DNA from: Martinezella lusitana | GTDB taxonomy: Bacteria > Pseudomonadota > Alphaproteobacteria > Rhizobiales > Rhizobiaceae | Direction of reading: 5' to 3' | DNA length: 64,000 nucleotides | NCBI RefSeq assembly: GCF_014207095.1 | Contig: NZ_JACHBG010000013.1 | Span: 92,735 to 156,734 of the forward strand | Shown: piece after piece, positions 1 to 9,022 of the stretch | Position numbering within the stretch: position 1 is the first letter of the stretch | Layout: every line of letters starts with the position of its first letter | Translations under genes and position numbers: made by a program | The notes under the pieces: generated by a model | What the model was told of the DNA's origin: nothing | Seen by the model: the letters and a program-made list of their open reading frames with translations, nothing else | Database searches by the model: none

Positions 1-281
1 TATCTTTTGAGGCCTTTGCCAAGAGGCTTTAGCCATGGCTCTGCTTTGGATGATGCTGATCCCCGTTCGCTGCCAAGTGGCTCCGTATAGAGTTTCTCGA
101 TATCGGTCGCCGAAATGCGCCGTTCGAAGCTCTCATGCGTGAAGCGAACCTGATAGTTGGCGTCTTCCGTTTCGGAGGGAAGCAGACTCAGGATGCGGCA
201 TACCCTCGGCGCTGCTTTTAGTCGGGTAAGATCGGCCTTCATGACCACCAGGTCACCGATCGAATATTTCGTTCCGCTCAT
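1..281 (-). CDS. Conserved hypothetical protein, C-terminus cut by window edge
   Basis: The frame opens with ATG at 281, preceded by an AAGGGG ribosome site, and stays open for 93 codons to the window edge, so the C-terminus is outside. The start reads MSGTKYSIGDLVVMKADL and is followed by a short beta-rich stretch (VCRILSLLPSE, YQVRFTHESFERRI). It resembles small soluble proteins of unknown function common in Rhizobiales, from memory only. No signal peptide or membrane segment is visible. It lies downstream of cspA on the same strand but behind the cspA terminator, so it probably has its own promoter. Function unknown. Confidence 0.6.
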   Translation of the reverse strand, partial: MSGTKYSIGDLVVMKADLTRLKAAPRVCRILSLLPSETEDANYQVRFTHESFERRISATDIEKLYTEPLGSERGSASSKAEPWLKPLGKGLKR

Positions 282-310
282 CGCATCCCCTTACTGATGG
301 TTCGCAGAAA

Positions 311-340
311 TACAAAAGGCCGGGTTTGCCCCGACCTTTC
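311..340 (-). terminator. Rho-independent terminator of cspA
   Basis: On the minus strand a 10-bp stem (AAAGGTCGGG with CCCGGCCTTT, one G-U pair) closes a 5-nt loop and runs into TTTTGTATTT. It lies about 55 bp past the cspA stop, which fits an intrinsic terminator. Confidence 0.75.
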
Positions 341-394
341 CGCCACTTAAATCAGTGCTGCCAGTACATCCGTGGTCAGCATGATGGATGACAA

Positions 395-604
395 TTAGAT
401 GGCTCTCAGATTGTCAGCGGAGCTCTTGCCGGTCTTGCGATCGCGCACCAGTTCGTAGCTCACCTTCTGACCTTCTGCGAGAGAGTTCATGCCTGCGCGT
501 TCAACGGCGGAAATGTGAACGAACACATCCGTCGCACCATCTTCGGGCTGGATGAAGCCAAAGCCCTTGGCGCTGTTGAACCACTTTACGGTTCCTGAAG
601 TCAT
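395..604 (-). CDS. cspA: Cold shock protein, CspA family
   Basis: Single-domain nucleic-acid chaperone of 69 residues, the usual length for bacterial CspA. It opens MTSGTVKWFNSAKGFGFI. RNP1 (KGFGFI, residues 13-18) and RNP2 (VFVHIS, 27-32) are intact, so an OB fold binding single-stranded RNA or DNA is expected in the cytoplasm. It is monocistronic: a terminator follows, and a long A/T-rich leader of more than 150 bp precedes the start, as is typical of csp mRNAs with structured 5' leaders. Rhizobia carry several csp paralogues, so which copy this is, and whether it is cold-inducible, cannot be told from sequence alone. Confidence 0.93.
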   Translation of the reverse strand: MTSGTVKWFNSAKGFGFIQPEDGATDVFVHISAVERAGMNSLAEGQKVSYELVRDRKTGKSSADNLRAI

Positions 605-982
605 GGTGGATTCCTTTCAATTGGACATAGAATTTTGTTCTGCTGAAAGGTTCTCTCAGCAGTATTTTAAACCGAAATTGAAAGAAAATTCGCGCCACGC
701 ATCTGCGCAAACAAAGATCATCAAGCAAGATCGACACCTGATAACATAGGGGCGAAATAGCGGTAAGGCAAGGCTACATTTTCAGGTCGACAGTTTGAGC
801 TGAAAAACGACTAAGAATTGCAGAGAAATCGATGTGAAGTGGTCAAATTTTACAAGCCATTCAGCGCCATTATTTCGGCACCGCTTGCGAGGCGCGTCGG
901 CCGCACTTGGCTGACACTTGGCGAGTTCCCGGGTGCTAACTCAATCCCAGGAGCCTCAAGTCCATCGGCATTATTGGCAATC
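605..982. other. Non-coding stretch upstream of cspA
   Basis: No convincing gene. The proximal 200 bp is relatively A/T-rich and should hold the cspA promoter and 5' leader. The rest grades into the gene debris that starts near 983. Short open frames here have no recognisable protein content. Confidence 0.5.
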
Positions 983-1540
983 TCAAAGCTTGCGGAATTG
1001 GCACATTCGATGCAGTCCTCGGGAGCAAGAGAGGTGATAATCGAAAGAGGAAGTATCTCCCTCCCACATTGTTGTTATGAAGCTTGCTTGCTCTCTGGCT
1101 CTCTCGCCTTTCATGAAGGACCGGATGGCGCGGGCCTCGGTCTGTTCGCAGGCGACCCAGACATAGGTTTCTGCATCGCAAGCCAGTACGGCATTGCGGA
1201 TGTTGCGTTCCAACTCTCCGGTTGTCCCGGCCGACGCCGCCATCGCGGTGGGGCCAAGTGACATTTGTGAATGCCTGGGAGATCACGGGTTGTTCTTCAA
1301 GCCTGTCCGCCACTTCGAGAACGATACGCAGTTCCGCATCGGCCGGCATGGCGGCGGCGATGCGCGCGATTGCCGGCAAGGCCGTTTCATCGCCGGCAAG
1401 GATAAGTTTGCGGGGCGCCGGCGCGCCGCCTCCACCGGGACCGCTGAGGCCGGCGCGATCACCTGGGCGGGCGGTGAGGGCCTATCTGGCTCCCGGGACA
1501 TTGTCGCCCTCGTGTACCACGAAGTCGATGTTCATCTGCA
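983..1540 (-). pseudogene. Decayed siderophore-interacting (FAD/NAD(P)H ferric reductase) gene
   Basis: Fragments of a siderophore-interacting protein can be followed on the minus strand through two lesions. The first fragment reads MNIDFVVHEGDNVPGAR and then meets a TAG (1482-1484) where the family has Trp. The same frame resumes as ALTARPGDRAGL and continues through LILAGDETALPAIARI and a VLEVADRLEEQPVI block. Near 1240-1265 the frame shifts to AETYVWVACEQTEARAIRSF, the C-terminal NAD-binding part. The N-terminal FAD domain is missing. With a nonsense codon, a frameshift and a truncation it cannot make a working enzyme. An intact but clearly diverged relative lies at 4110-4883, so this may be an old duplicate or a separate import. 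Confidence 0.75.
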
Positions 1541-1582
1541 CCGCGCAGCCGCACCCAGGCCGTGCCGCTGCACAGCGAAGGC

Positions 1583-1883
1583 GCAGCCACAAAGGCGCTA
1601 GTTGCGCCCGACGGTGTACAGATCAAGATCGAGGTGACGCCCGTCATTTGCGGCTGCGTCTACTCTCCCGAGACACGCTCGGTCTGCGACCGGGTCGAAG
1701 AGTTCTTCGGCTATGCCGAGGTGCCAGTTGCGTCCTTCCCGGACCTTTACGCAGGCAAGATCGTCGCCGCCTTGGGTCGGCAGCACCCGCGAGATCTGTT
1801 CGATGTCAGAGACCTGCTCGCGAATGAGGATAGATCAGAAGCTCTTCGTCCGTTTTGCTCTTGGATTGACAATGCCCGCTTGA
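1583..1883 (+). pseudogene. Remnant of AbiEii-type nucleotidyltransferase toxin gene
   Basis: The frame encodes VQIKIEVTPVICGCVYSPE, then VPVASFPDLYAGKIVAALGRQHPRDLFDVRDLL. This is the core of the nucleotidyl transferase AbiEii/AbiGii toxin family (type IV toxin-antitoxin), recognised from the conserved DLYAGKIVAAL and HPRDLFDVRDLL blocks. The N-terminal catalytic part is missing. After about 1830 the homology seems to continue in another frame (DQKLFVRFALG) and then stops at 1881-1883, so there is a frameshift and a C-terminal truncation. No AbiEi antitoxin is adjacent. It abuts the siderophore-interacting pseudogene head to head, marking a recombination scar between cspA and htpG. Confidence 0.72.
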
Positions 1884-1948
1884 AATTTGCCTCTTCTTCC
1901 GCCACCTGTGCGGCGCGACTTTCAACATTCCCAGGAGACTAGACGCAA

Positions 1949-3838
1949 ATGACAGCCACCACAGCAGAAAATATCGCCGAGAGCCACGTCTTCGAAGCTG
2001 ATGTCGCCCGCCTTCTGCATATGATGGTTCACTCGGTTTACTCGGACAAGGACGTCTTCCTGCGCGAGCTGATTTCGAACGCCGCCGACGCCTGCGAGAA
2101 GCTGCGTTACGAGGCCATCGCGCATCCTGGCCTGCTTGGCAACGATCCTGACAGCCGCATCCTGCTGACGCTCGATGTCGACGGCGGCAAGCTCATTGTG
2201 GAAGATAACGGCATCGGCATGAGCCGTGACGAAATGATCGAAGCGCTCGGCACGATCGCCCGCTCCGGCACGCGCGCTTTCATGGAGCGGATCGAGGCCA
2301 ACAAGCAGGGTGAGGGTGCGCAGCTCATCGGCCAATTCGGCGTCGGTTTTTATTCCTGCTTCATGGTCGCTGATCGCGTCGATGTGGTCTCGCGCCGCGC
2401 CGGTGCCGAGGATGCATGGCTCTGGTCTTCCGACGGCAAGGGCGGCTACAGCGTTGCGCCCGTCGATGTGAGCGAAGCTCCGGCGCGCGGCACCCGCATC
2501 ACGCTGCATCTGATGGAGGATGCCAAGAGCTACGCGTCGCGCTGGACTGTCGAGCGCATCGTCAAGGAGCAGTCGGGCCACGTACCGGTTCCGATCAAGA
2601 TTGCTGAAAAGCCCGGCGAGGAAGCTACGCAGCTTACGGACGGCACGGCGCTGTGGACCAAGTCGAAGAACGACATCACAGCGGAAGAGTATACCGATTT
2701 CTATCGCAGTGTTTCCGGACAATATGACGAGCCGGCGCTGACGGTGCATTTTCGCGCCGAGGGCCGCCATGAATATTCCGCCTTGGCTTTCGTGCCGGGC
2801 TCGCAGCCCTTCGACCTCTTCGACCCGGATCGCAAGGGCCGGATGAAGCTCTACGTGAAGCGTGTGTTCATCACGGACGAGGCGGAATTGCTGCCGCGTT
2901 ATCTCCGCTTCGTGCGCGGCCTTGTCGACACGGCCGATCTGCCACTCAATGTTTCGCGCGAGATGATTCAGGAAAGCGCTATCCTGTCGGCCATCCGAAA
3001 GGGCGTCACCAACCGCATCATCACCGCGATCGAAAAGCAGGCGGAGAGCGACCAGGATGCGTTCCTGAAGATCTGGGAGAACTTTGGCAGCCTGATCAAG
3101 GAAGGCATCCATGAAGATTTCGAACGGCGCTCGCAGCTGTTGGCGCTATCGCGCTTCCGCACGACGGCCTCGGGAGATGGCTATCGTTCGCTTGCGGACT
3201 ATGTCGCGAATGCTAAGGAAGGCCAGCAGTCGATCTATTATCTCGTCGGCGGCAGTCTCGAGCAGTTGAAGGCATCGCCGCAGCTGGAAGGTTTCCGTGC
3301 TCGCGGCATCGAAGTACTGCTGCTGACGGATTCGGTCGACAGTTTCTGGGTGATGAGCGCTCCTGAGTTCGAAGGCAAGAGCTTCAAGTCCATCACCCAG
3401 GGTTCCGCCGATCTTGCCCAGTTCAAGAAGCAGGACGACGACAAGTCGGAAAGCGCGACTGCTCCGGCCGAGGTGCAGGCCTTTATCGACTTCGCCAAGG
3501 AGAAGCTGGCCGACGAGGTTTCCGATGTCCGCGCCTCGGATCGCCTGATCGAGAGCGCTGTGTGCCTGGTTGCGTCCGAGCAGGGTTACGACCGTCAGCT
3601 TGAGAAGATTCTGCAGGGGGCAGGGCGCCTGCAGTCCGGCGCCAAGCCGATCCTGGAAGTCAACATGGAGCACCCGGTCGTCAAGGCCATTGCCGCCAAG
3701 ATCGACGCACCGTCGCTGCGCGACGATGCGGCGTTCCTGCTGCTCGACCAGGCCCGTGTTCTGGATGGCGACAAGCCGGCAGATCCACGCGCCTTTGCCG
3801 AGCGCCTCGTGCGGGTAATGGAAAAGGCGCTGCAGTAG
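1949..3838 (+). CDS. htpG: Hsp90 family molecular chaperone HtpG
   Basis: ATP-dependent cytosolic chaperone of 629 residues, full family length. The GHKL ATPase motifs are intact: ELISNAADACEKLRYEA (residues 40-56), DNGIGM (86-91) and GQFGVGFYS (128-136). A middle domain and a C-terminal dimerisation region follow. As in other bacterial HtpG proteins there is no eukaryotic-type charged linker or MEEVD tail. The start at 1949 has an AGGAG site about 13 bp upstream. The gene appears monocistronic, with a strong hairpin just after its stop. Large frames on the opposite strand are codon-bias shadows. Confidence 0.97.
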   Translation: MTATTAENIAESHVFEADVARLLHMMVHSVYSDKDVFLRELISNAADACEKLRYEAIAHPGLLGNDPDSRILLTLDVDGGKLIVEDNGIGMSRDEMIEALGTIARSGTRAFMERIEANKQGEGAQLIGQFGVGFYSCFMVADRVDVVSRRAGAEDAWLWSSDGKGGYSVAPVDVSEAPARGTRITLHLMEDAKSYASRWTVERIVKEQSGHVPVPIKIAEKPGEEATQLTDGTALWTKSKNDITAEEYTDFYRSVSGQYDEPALTVHFRAEGRHEYSALAFVPGSQPFDLFDPDRKGRMKLYVKRVFITDEAELLPRYLRFVRGLVDTADLPLNVSREMIQESAILSAIRKGVTNRIITAIEKQAESDQDAFLKIWENFGSLIKEGIHEDFERRSQLLALSRFRTTASGDGYRSLADYVANAKEGQQSIYYLVGGSLEQLKASPQLEGFRARGIEVLLLTDSVDSFWVMSAPEFEGKSFKSITQGSADLAQFKKQDDDKSESATAPAEVQAFIDFAKEKLADEVSDVRASDRLIESAVCLVASEQGYDRQLEKILQGAGRLQSGAKPILEVNMEHPVVKAIAAKIDAPSLRDDAAFLLLDQARVLDGDKPADPRAFAERLVRVMEKALQ

Positions 3839-3845
3839 TCGACGA

Positions 3846-3878
3846 GGCCGGCACGATCCGCGAAGGGGCGTGCCGGCC
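3846..3878 (+). terminator. Hairpin after htpG, possible terminator
   Basis: A perfect 10-bp stem (GGCCGGCACG with CGTGCCGGCC) closes a 13-nt loop 8 bp after the htpG stop. No T-run follows, so it is either a Rho-assisted terminator or a 3'-end stabiliser. Confidence 0.5.
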
Positions 3879-4109
3879 GATCCAGCTCGAGCGCGGTCGG
3901 CGCGGCTTGATCATAAAACTTGCCTGTAATAATCATCTTTTCATTGCGGGATCGGTTTTCTTCTTCTATAGAGAAATCCGAATTGGCCGGGTGTTGCCCG
4001 CCACGTAAGCGTTAACGTCACTCAACGCGTATGATCGAACGGCTCTGCGGCTTCGGTCTGCGCGACTGTGTCCTGCAGATCGAGACCAACAAGCCTCGAA
4101 AGGATGCAG

Positions 4110-4883
4110 ATGGATACCTCCCACACTTCGATCCCGAATGGTTCCGCTCCGAAAATCGAGCGCGTGCGCCATGAGCTGAAGCGGCGCTCGCTCATAGTCT
4201 CCAACGTCGAAAAGATCACGCCGGGAATGTTGCGCATCGAACTTGTCGGTGATGACCTTGCCGACTTCGTCAGCCTGGCGCCCGACGACCACATCAAAGT
4301 CATCGTGCCCGGCGCGGGTGAAGAAATGGAGCGGCGCGACTACACGCCTCGGCGCTACGATGTCGCTGCGCGCACGCTTGTCATCGATTTTGCAATCCAC
4401 GAAGCAGGCCCCGCCACGCAGTGGGCGCTCGAAGCCGGCGTTGGTGACAAGCTGGAGATAGGTGGCCCGCGCGGTTCGGCGGTGGTCTCCAACGAGATCA
4501 AGAACTGGTTGTTGATCGGCGACGAAACAGCCCTGCCGGCCATCGGCCGCCGCATAGAAGAGGCCAGTGGCGATGCCCATGTCGCCGCCGTTGTGGCTGT
4601 CGCCGATGCGGCCGAACATCAGCTTTTTCAAAGCAAGGCCCACGTGAGCACACATTGGGTGCATCGCCCCTTGTCCGCCGCCACCGATGCATCCGCCTTG
4701 CTCGCCGCACTTCAATCGGTGGAGCTCGCTCCAGGCACCTTTGTGTGGATCGCAGCGGAAGCTTCGGTCACGCGGGCGATCAGAACCTATCTCGTCGAAA
4801 AGCGCGGATATTCGCTGGCCTGGATCAAGGCCTCCGGCTACTGGGTTAAGGGCAAAGCTGATACGACCGAAAAATTCGAATAG
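4110..4883 (+). CDS. Siderophore-interacting protein (FAD-dependent ferric-siderophore reductase)
   Basis: Cytoplasmic flavoprotein of 257 residues (ViuB/YqjH family) that reduces ferric siderophores with NAD(P)H to release iron. The N-terminal FAD-binding half includes RRDYTPRRYD and ends in GDKLEIGGPRGSAVV. The C-terminal pyridine-nucleotide half contains WLLIGDETALPAIGRRIEEA and FVWIAAEASVTRAIRTYL, and ends with the usual SGYWVKGKAD tail. The start at 4110 is chosen over an upstream in-frame ATG because GAAAGG lies at proper spacing. No siderophore transporter is adjacent, so the gene stands alone. Iron control (RirA or Irr) would be expected, but I could not identify a clear operator. Confidence 0.92.
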   Translation: MDTSHTSIPNGSAPKIERVRHELKRRSLIVSNVEKITPGMLRIELVGDDLADFVSLAPDDHIKVIVPGAGEEMERRDYTPRRYDVAARTLVIDFAIHEAGPATQWALEAGVGDKLEIGGPRGSAVVSNEIKNWLLIGDETALPAIGRRIEEASGDAHVAAVVAVADAAEHQLFQSKAHVSTHWVHRPLSAATDASALLAALQSVELAPGTFVWIAAEASVTRAIRTYLVEKRGYSLAWIKASGYWVKGKADTTEKFE

Positions 4884-5219
4884 GCTCCATCCGGCGGGCG
4901 ATGAAAAAGGCGCTCGCCGAGCGCGATTTCAATTCGATAGCTCTTGCCGGTGAAACGCACTGCTCCATCTGTTGCGCAACTGTGTCGGAAACGGACGAGG
5001 CGCTCGATGTTAAGATTGGGTTCACCAAGGCCGGAATCGGGGCGGATTTCGACTTCCTAAATTGCGTGAGATCGCCAAAGGTTAGCTGCAACGGGGAAAT
5101 GGCGACGCAATCGTCGCCAATTTCTCTGCAGGTTCCAGGCGCCGAGCGGGAGGCGGCGTCGATGAACATCGCGCAATACCCCGCCGCACGCGACGGCCAA
5201 TATTAAGGATCCTAGCGAG
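4884..5219. other. Intergenic region before prsD
   Basis: A 336-bp gap. A 101-codon open frame (4901-5206) on the plus strand has no recognisable domain and atypical composition, and I do not call it. The region presumably contains the prsD promoter. Confidence 0.4.
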
Positions 5220-6956
5220 GTGCTTGCCGTCCCGAAAGAACCGCCGCAGACCTTCGTCATGTTGATGCTTGGATCGTTACGCAAGGCGTTCTTGAGTATT
5301 GCGCTTGCAAGCGCATCCATCAACGTGCTGGCGCTGACCGGTTCGCTCTTCATGCTGCAGGTCTATGATAGGGTCATTCCAAGTCGCAGCTTGCCGACGC
5401 TTCTCGGCCTGGTGGTAATCGTCGCAACCCTATTCCTTTTCCAGGGGACGCTCGAATTGCTGCGCTCCATGCTGCTGGCGCGGATCGGTATGTCGCTCGA
5501 CGAACAATTGAACAGAAGTGTTTTCCGTTCACTCCTTTTTCTGCCGACGCGAAAGCAGACTTCAGACGATGGCCTGCAGTCCGTGCGCGATCTCGAACAA
5601 ATTCGTTCCTTTCTCTCAGGCAACGGCTCTGCCGCTTTTTTCGATCTGCCCTGGGTGCCTTTTTATCTCCTCCTATGCTTTCTGTTCCATGTCTGGATCG
5701 GCGTGACCGCTTTATGTGGAGCGGTTCTTCTCGTTGCTATCACCTTGCTTGCGGAAACGCTGTCGCGGCGGCCGGCGCTTGAGGCGGCGAAGTCGTCGTC
5801 GGCACGTCTCGGTTTTGCGCAGGCCGCCCGGAGAAACTGGGAGGCTGCGATTTCCATGGGATTTGCCGGAAGGCTCACCGAAAGATGGGCGGCCATGAAT
5901 GAGGATTATCTGCGTTATCAAGTTGCGGCAGGCACCGTCGTCGGTGCGCTGACAATCGCTGCAAAAATGGCCCGCATGATGCTTCAATCCGCCGTGCTCG
6001 CGGTCGGGGCCATTCTCGTCATTCGCCAGGAAGCAACTGGTGGAATCATCATAGCGAGCTCGATTCTGGTAAGCCGGGCACTGGCGCCGGTTGAGGTCGC
6101 GATCGGCCAATGGAAGGGTCTCATTGCCGCACGCCAGGGCTGGGCGCGGCTTGCAGCTCTTCTCGGAGCAGCACCCGTCGAAAGCCATATCCTCTCTCTT
6201 CCCCCTCCAGTCAGCGAGCTTGCCGTCGAAAATATCAGTGTGACCGCTCCCGGTGCCCGAGAACTGATTTTGCGGAATGTCTCGTTCAAGCTAACTGCCG
6301 GGACGGTGCTCGGCGTCATCGGTCCAAGCGCGTCGGGAAAATCGACGCTTGCACGGGCACTGACAGGCCTTTGGCCGGCAGCAATCGGCACCGTCAGGTT
6401 CGACAAGGCTGCGCTCTCGCAATGGGATGTAAACGAACTTGGGCGGCATATCGGTTACCTGCCGCAGGATGTTGGCCTGCTCGAAGGCTCGATCGCCGCC
6501 AATATCTCGCGATTTGCCAAGGACGTGACGGCGGAGCCGGTCATAAGGGCGGCGAGGGCTGCCGGCGTCTACGACATGATCGTCAAGCTTCCGGATGGGT
6601 TCGACACGATGGTTGGGGAGGCGGGATCACGGCTTTCCGCCGGCCAAAGGCAGCGCATCGCCTTGGCGCGCGCTCTCTACGGCGACCCGTTCCTCGTGGT
6701 GCTCGACGAGCCCAATTCAAATCTCGATACTGAAGGCGAAGCATGCCTCACCGCGGCGCTGTCGGGGGTACGGGAGCGCGGTGGAATTGCCATTGTCATT
6801 GCGCACAGACCGAGTGCGCTTGCCGCTGCAGACACGGTGATGATCGTTGCCGGCGGCCAAGTGCAGACATTCGGGCCGAAGACGGAGGTTCTCGGATTGC
6901 CGCCCAAGCATGCCATGCCGGCACCGCTTTCCATTTCCGGCGGAGAGTCGCGATGA
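5220..6956 (+). CDS. prsD: Type I secretion ABC transporter, PrsD family
   Basis: Inner-membrane ATPase/permease of 578 residues for C-terminal-signal secretion of RTX proteins (PrtD/HlyB class without a C39 peptidase domain). The N-terminal half is hydrophobic with the class hallmark SLFMLQVYDRVIPSRS near residue 45. The nucleotide-binding domain has Walker A GPSASGKST (about 367), signature LSAGQRQRIALARAL (about 470) and Walker B VVLDEPNSNLD (about 492). The GTG start at 5220 has AAGGAT upstream; ATG at 5259 is an alternative. The stop overlaps the prsE start by 4 bp (ATGA), so the two are translationally coupled. In rhizobia PrsDE export biofilm and EPS-modifying glycanases, which fits the exsH-like gene nearby. 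Confidence 0.9.
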   Translation: MLAVPKEPPQTFVMLMLGSLRKAFLSIALASASINVLALTGSLFMLQVYDRVIPSRSLPTLLGLVVIVATLFLFQGTLELLRSMLLARIGMSLDEQLNRSVFRSLLFLPTRKQTSDDGLQSVRDLEQIRSFLSGNGSAAFFDLPWVPFYLLLCFLFHVWIGVTALCGAVLLVAITLLAETLSRRPALEAAKSSSARLGFAQAARRNWEAAISMGFAGRLTERWAAMNEDYLRYQVAAGTVVGALTIAAKMARMMLQSAVLAVGAILVIRQEATGGIIIASSILVSRALAPVEVAIGQWKGLIAARQGWARLAALLGAAPVESHILSLPPPVSELAVENISVTAPGARELILRNVSFKLTAGTVLGVIGPSASGKSTLARALTGLWPAAIGTVRFDKAALSQWDVNELGRHIGYLPQDVGLLEGSIAANISRFAKDVTAEPVIRAARAAGVYDMIVKLPDGFDTMVGEAGSRLSAGQRQRIALARALYGDPFLVVLDEPNSNLDTEGEACLTAALSGVRERGGIAIVIAHRPSALAAADTVMIVAGGQVQTFGPKTEVLGLPPKHAMPAPLSISGGESR

Positions 6957-8266
6957 GCGATGACGGGCCATTGCCATCAACCGATCGAGCCATCCGCCGC
7001 CTGTCTCTGTCTGTGGTGGTCGCGATCGTGCTGTTGTTTGGCGTCATGGGAGGCCTTGCCGCCGCAACCAGGATTTCGGGCGCAGTGATCGCCTCAGGCA
7101 GCCTGGTCGTCGACAGTTACGTCAAGCCGGTGAAGCATCTGAAGGGCGGCATCGCGAGTGTGATTTTCGTTCGCAACGGCGACCATGTCGATGCGGGCCA
7201 GGTATTGGTGCGGCTCGACGACACGCAGACCAGGGCAAGTCTCGCCATCATCCGCAAGCGCCTCAATGAACTCTCGGCACGCACGGCGCGTCTGGTCGCC
7301 GAACGCGACGGCAAGAGCGATATCACATTTCCCGTCGATCTGCTTTCCGCTACTGGCAATGAGGACGTTCGGGCCATGCTGACCGGCGAGCAGCAGCTCT
7401 TTGGCGATCGTCTGGCGTCGAGCCAGGGGCAGAAGGCGCAGCTGCGCGAGCGAGTTCAACAGCTGCGCCAGGAGATTACGGGCCTTATCGCGCAGGAGCA
7501 GGGCAAGCGCCGTGAAATTGCGCTGATTGCCAAAGAGCTCGGCAGCCTCGAGGGACTGCTCAATCAAGGGATCATCTCGGCAACAAAGGTTTACTCCTTG
7601 CAGCGGGAGAGCGCCTCATTGACTGGCGATCTGGGCAATCTCGTTTCCTCGATTGCCCAGACCCGCGGCAAGATCGCTGAGACGGAATTGCAGATCCTGC
7701 AGGTCGATGCCGATCGCAGTTCGCAAGTGTCCGAACAACTGCGCCAGGCGCAAAGCGACTTGGGACAATTTGCCGAGCGCATGGTCGCGGCCGAGGATGA
7801 TCTCAAGCGGATCGACATCCGCTCACCACAGGCCGGTATCGTGGATCAGTTGGGTGTCCACGCTCAAGGCGCGGTGATCTCACCGGCTGAAACCGTCATG
7901 CAGATCGTTCCGGACAAGGATGCGTTGGTGGCGGAGCTGAAACTTGCGCCACAGGACATCGATCAGATCACCGTCGGCCAGCCGGTCTCACTGCGATTTC
8001 CTGCCTTCAATCAACGGATCACACCGGAGCTGAATGGGCGTGTCGAGACCGTCTCCGCAGACCTTGTGACCGATCAGCATTCGGGCCAGAGCTACTATAT
8101 CGTAAGGGCGAGGGTATCGAAGGACGAGTGGGGGCGGTTGGGGCCGCTGACGCCATTGCCGGGCATGCCGGTGGAAGCCTTCATGCAGACAGGTGAACGA
8201 ACCGTTCTGGCCTATCTGACCAAACCGATGGCCGATCAGATCAGGCGCGCCTTCAAGGAGGATTAG
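6953..8266 (+). CDS. prsE: Type I secretion membrane fusion protein, PrsE/HlyD family
   Basis: Periplasmic adaptor of 437 residues linking the PrsD ATPase to an outer-membrane TolC-type channel. One N-terminal membrane helix (about residues 20-45) is followed by a lipoyl-like half (VKHLKGGIASVIFVRNGDHV), a long coiled coil (about 100-290, rich in Leu, Gln and Arg) and the closing half with SPQAGIVDQLGVHAQGAV. The PVEAFMQTGERTVLAYLTKPM end is diagnostic for the HlyD/PrtE/PrsE family. The start is fixed by the ATGA overlap with prsD. No TolC homologue is in the window, so the outer-membrane partner must be encoded elsewhere. Confidence 0.92.
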   Translation: MSDDGPLPSTDRAIRRLSLSVVVAIVLLFGVMGGLAAATRISGAVIASGSLVVDSYVKPVKHLKGGIASVIFVRNGDHVDAGQVLVRLDDTQTRASLAIIRKRLNELSARTARLVAERDGKSDITFPVDLLSATGNEDVRAMLTGEQQLFGDRLASSQGQKAQLRERVQQLRQEITGLIAQEQGKRREIALIAKELGSLEGLLNQGIISATKVYSLQRESASLTGDLGNLVSSIAQTRGKIAETELQILQVDADRSSQVSEQLRQAQSDLGQFAERMVAAEDDLKRIDIRSPQAGIVDQLGVHAQGAVISPAETVMQIVPDKDALVAELKLAPQDIDQITVGQPVSLRFPAFNQRITPELNGRVETVSADLVTDQHSGQSYYIVRARVSKDEWGRLGPLTPLPGMPVEAFMQTGERTVLAYLTKPMADQIRRAFKED

Positions 8267-8346
8267 AACCGGGGCCGATTGTTCCGATGATGTCGGATTG
8301 TCGTGTTGCCGAGCGTCTTTAAGGCGAACAAGCCATGGAGACCGCT

Positions 8347-8997
8347 ATGACGATCACGATTACCGCTTTCGAACGCTCGCCGGACGGTGGCAGAGGCCTT
8401 GCACGCGACATGCGCTTGCGCTGGGCGCTTGAGGAGGTTAGGCAGCCTTATAAGGTCCGCCTCGTCTCCTTCCAGGCGATGAAAGAACCTGCGCATCGCG
8501 CGCTTCAGCCCTTCGGACAGATTCCGACCTATGAGGAGGACGATCTTGCCTTGTTTGAGTCAGGGGCAATCGTCCTTTACATCGCTGATCGCCATCCTGG
8601 TCTCCTCCCAATCGATGCAAATGCCCGAGCAGGTGCGATTATGTGGATGTTTGCCGCGGTCTCCACGATGGAGCCGCCAATCGCGGAGCGCACCGTCGCC
8701 AGGCTGGTGGAGCGCAACGAGAGCTGGTGCGAGCAACGCCTGCCGATCGTCGATGAGCGCATTCGCCAGCGACTGGGCGAGCTGTCTAAACGCCTCGGGG
8801 AAGCCGATTGGCTCGACGGTCAATTTAGCGCCGGTGACCTTTTGATGGTGTCGGTACTGCTCAGATTGAAGAGCGCGGGTCTATTGGACGAGTATCCAAA
8901 CCTCTCCGCTTACGTCGCCCGGGGCGAAGCGCGACCGGCTTACCGGCGCGCCTTTGCTGCTCAATTGGCCGCTTTCATTGCCGCGTCGGCCAGCTGA
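8347..8997 (+). CDS. Glutathione S-transferase family protein
   Basis: Cytosolic GST-like enzyme of 216 residues. The N-terminal thioredoxin-fold half contains FGQIPTYEEDDLALFESGAIVLYIADR, with the conserved cis-Pro and the ESGAI glutathione-contact segment. The C-terminal half is all-helical with DGQFSAGDLLMVSVLLRL, the usual N-capping motif region. Start 8347 has GGAG at good spacing; ATG at 8335 is an alternative that adds 4 residues. It lies 80 bp after prsE on the same strand, but a functional link is not obvious. It converges with the exsH-like gene, with 25 bp between stops. Substrate unknown. Confidence 0.88.
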   Translation: MTITITAFERSPDGGRGLARDMRLRWALEEVRQPYKVRLVSFQAMKEPAHRALQPFGQIPTYEEDDLALFESGAIVLYIADRHPGLLPIDANARAGAIMWMFAAVSTMEPPIAERTVARLVERNESWCEQRLPIVDERIRQRLGELSKRLGEADWLDGQFSAGDLLMVSVLLRLKSAGLLDEYPNLSAYVARGEARPAYRRAFAAQLAAFIAASAS

Positions 8998-9022
8998 CGA
9001 GCCCGCTCCAAGCGCGAAATCG

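Noticed and set aside
818..1261. 147-codon plus-strand frame
   Set aside because: Antisense to the siderophore-interacting pseudogene and to non-coding DNA; the protein looks random.
3885..4020. Possible iron-responsive (RirA/Irr/Fur) operator before the siderophore-interacting gene
   Set aside because: TGATCAT and TAATAATCAT segments are present, but none matches a recognised operator with the right spacing, so no call was made.
4901..5206. 101-codon plus-strand frame before prsD
   Set aside because: No known domain, no good ribosome site, and a composition unlike neighbouring genes; left as intergenic.
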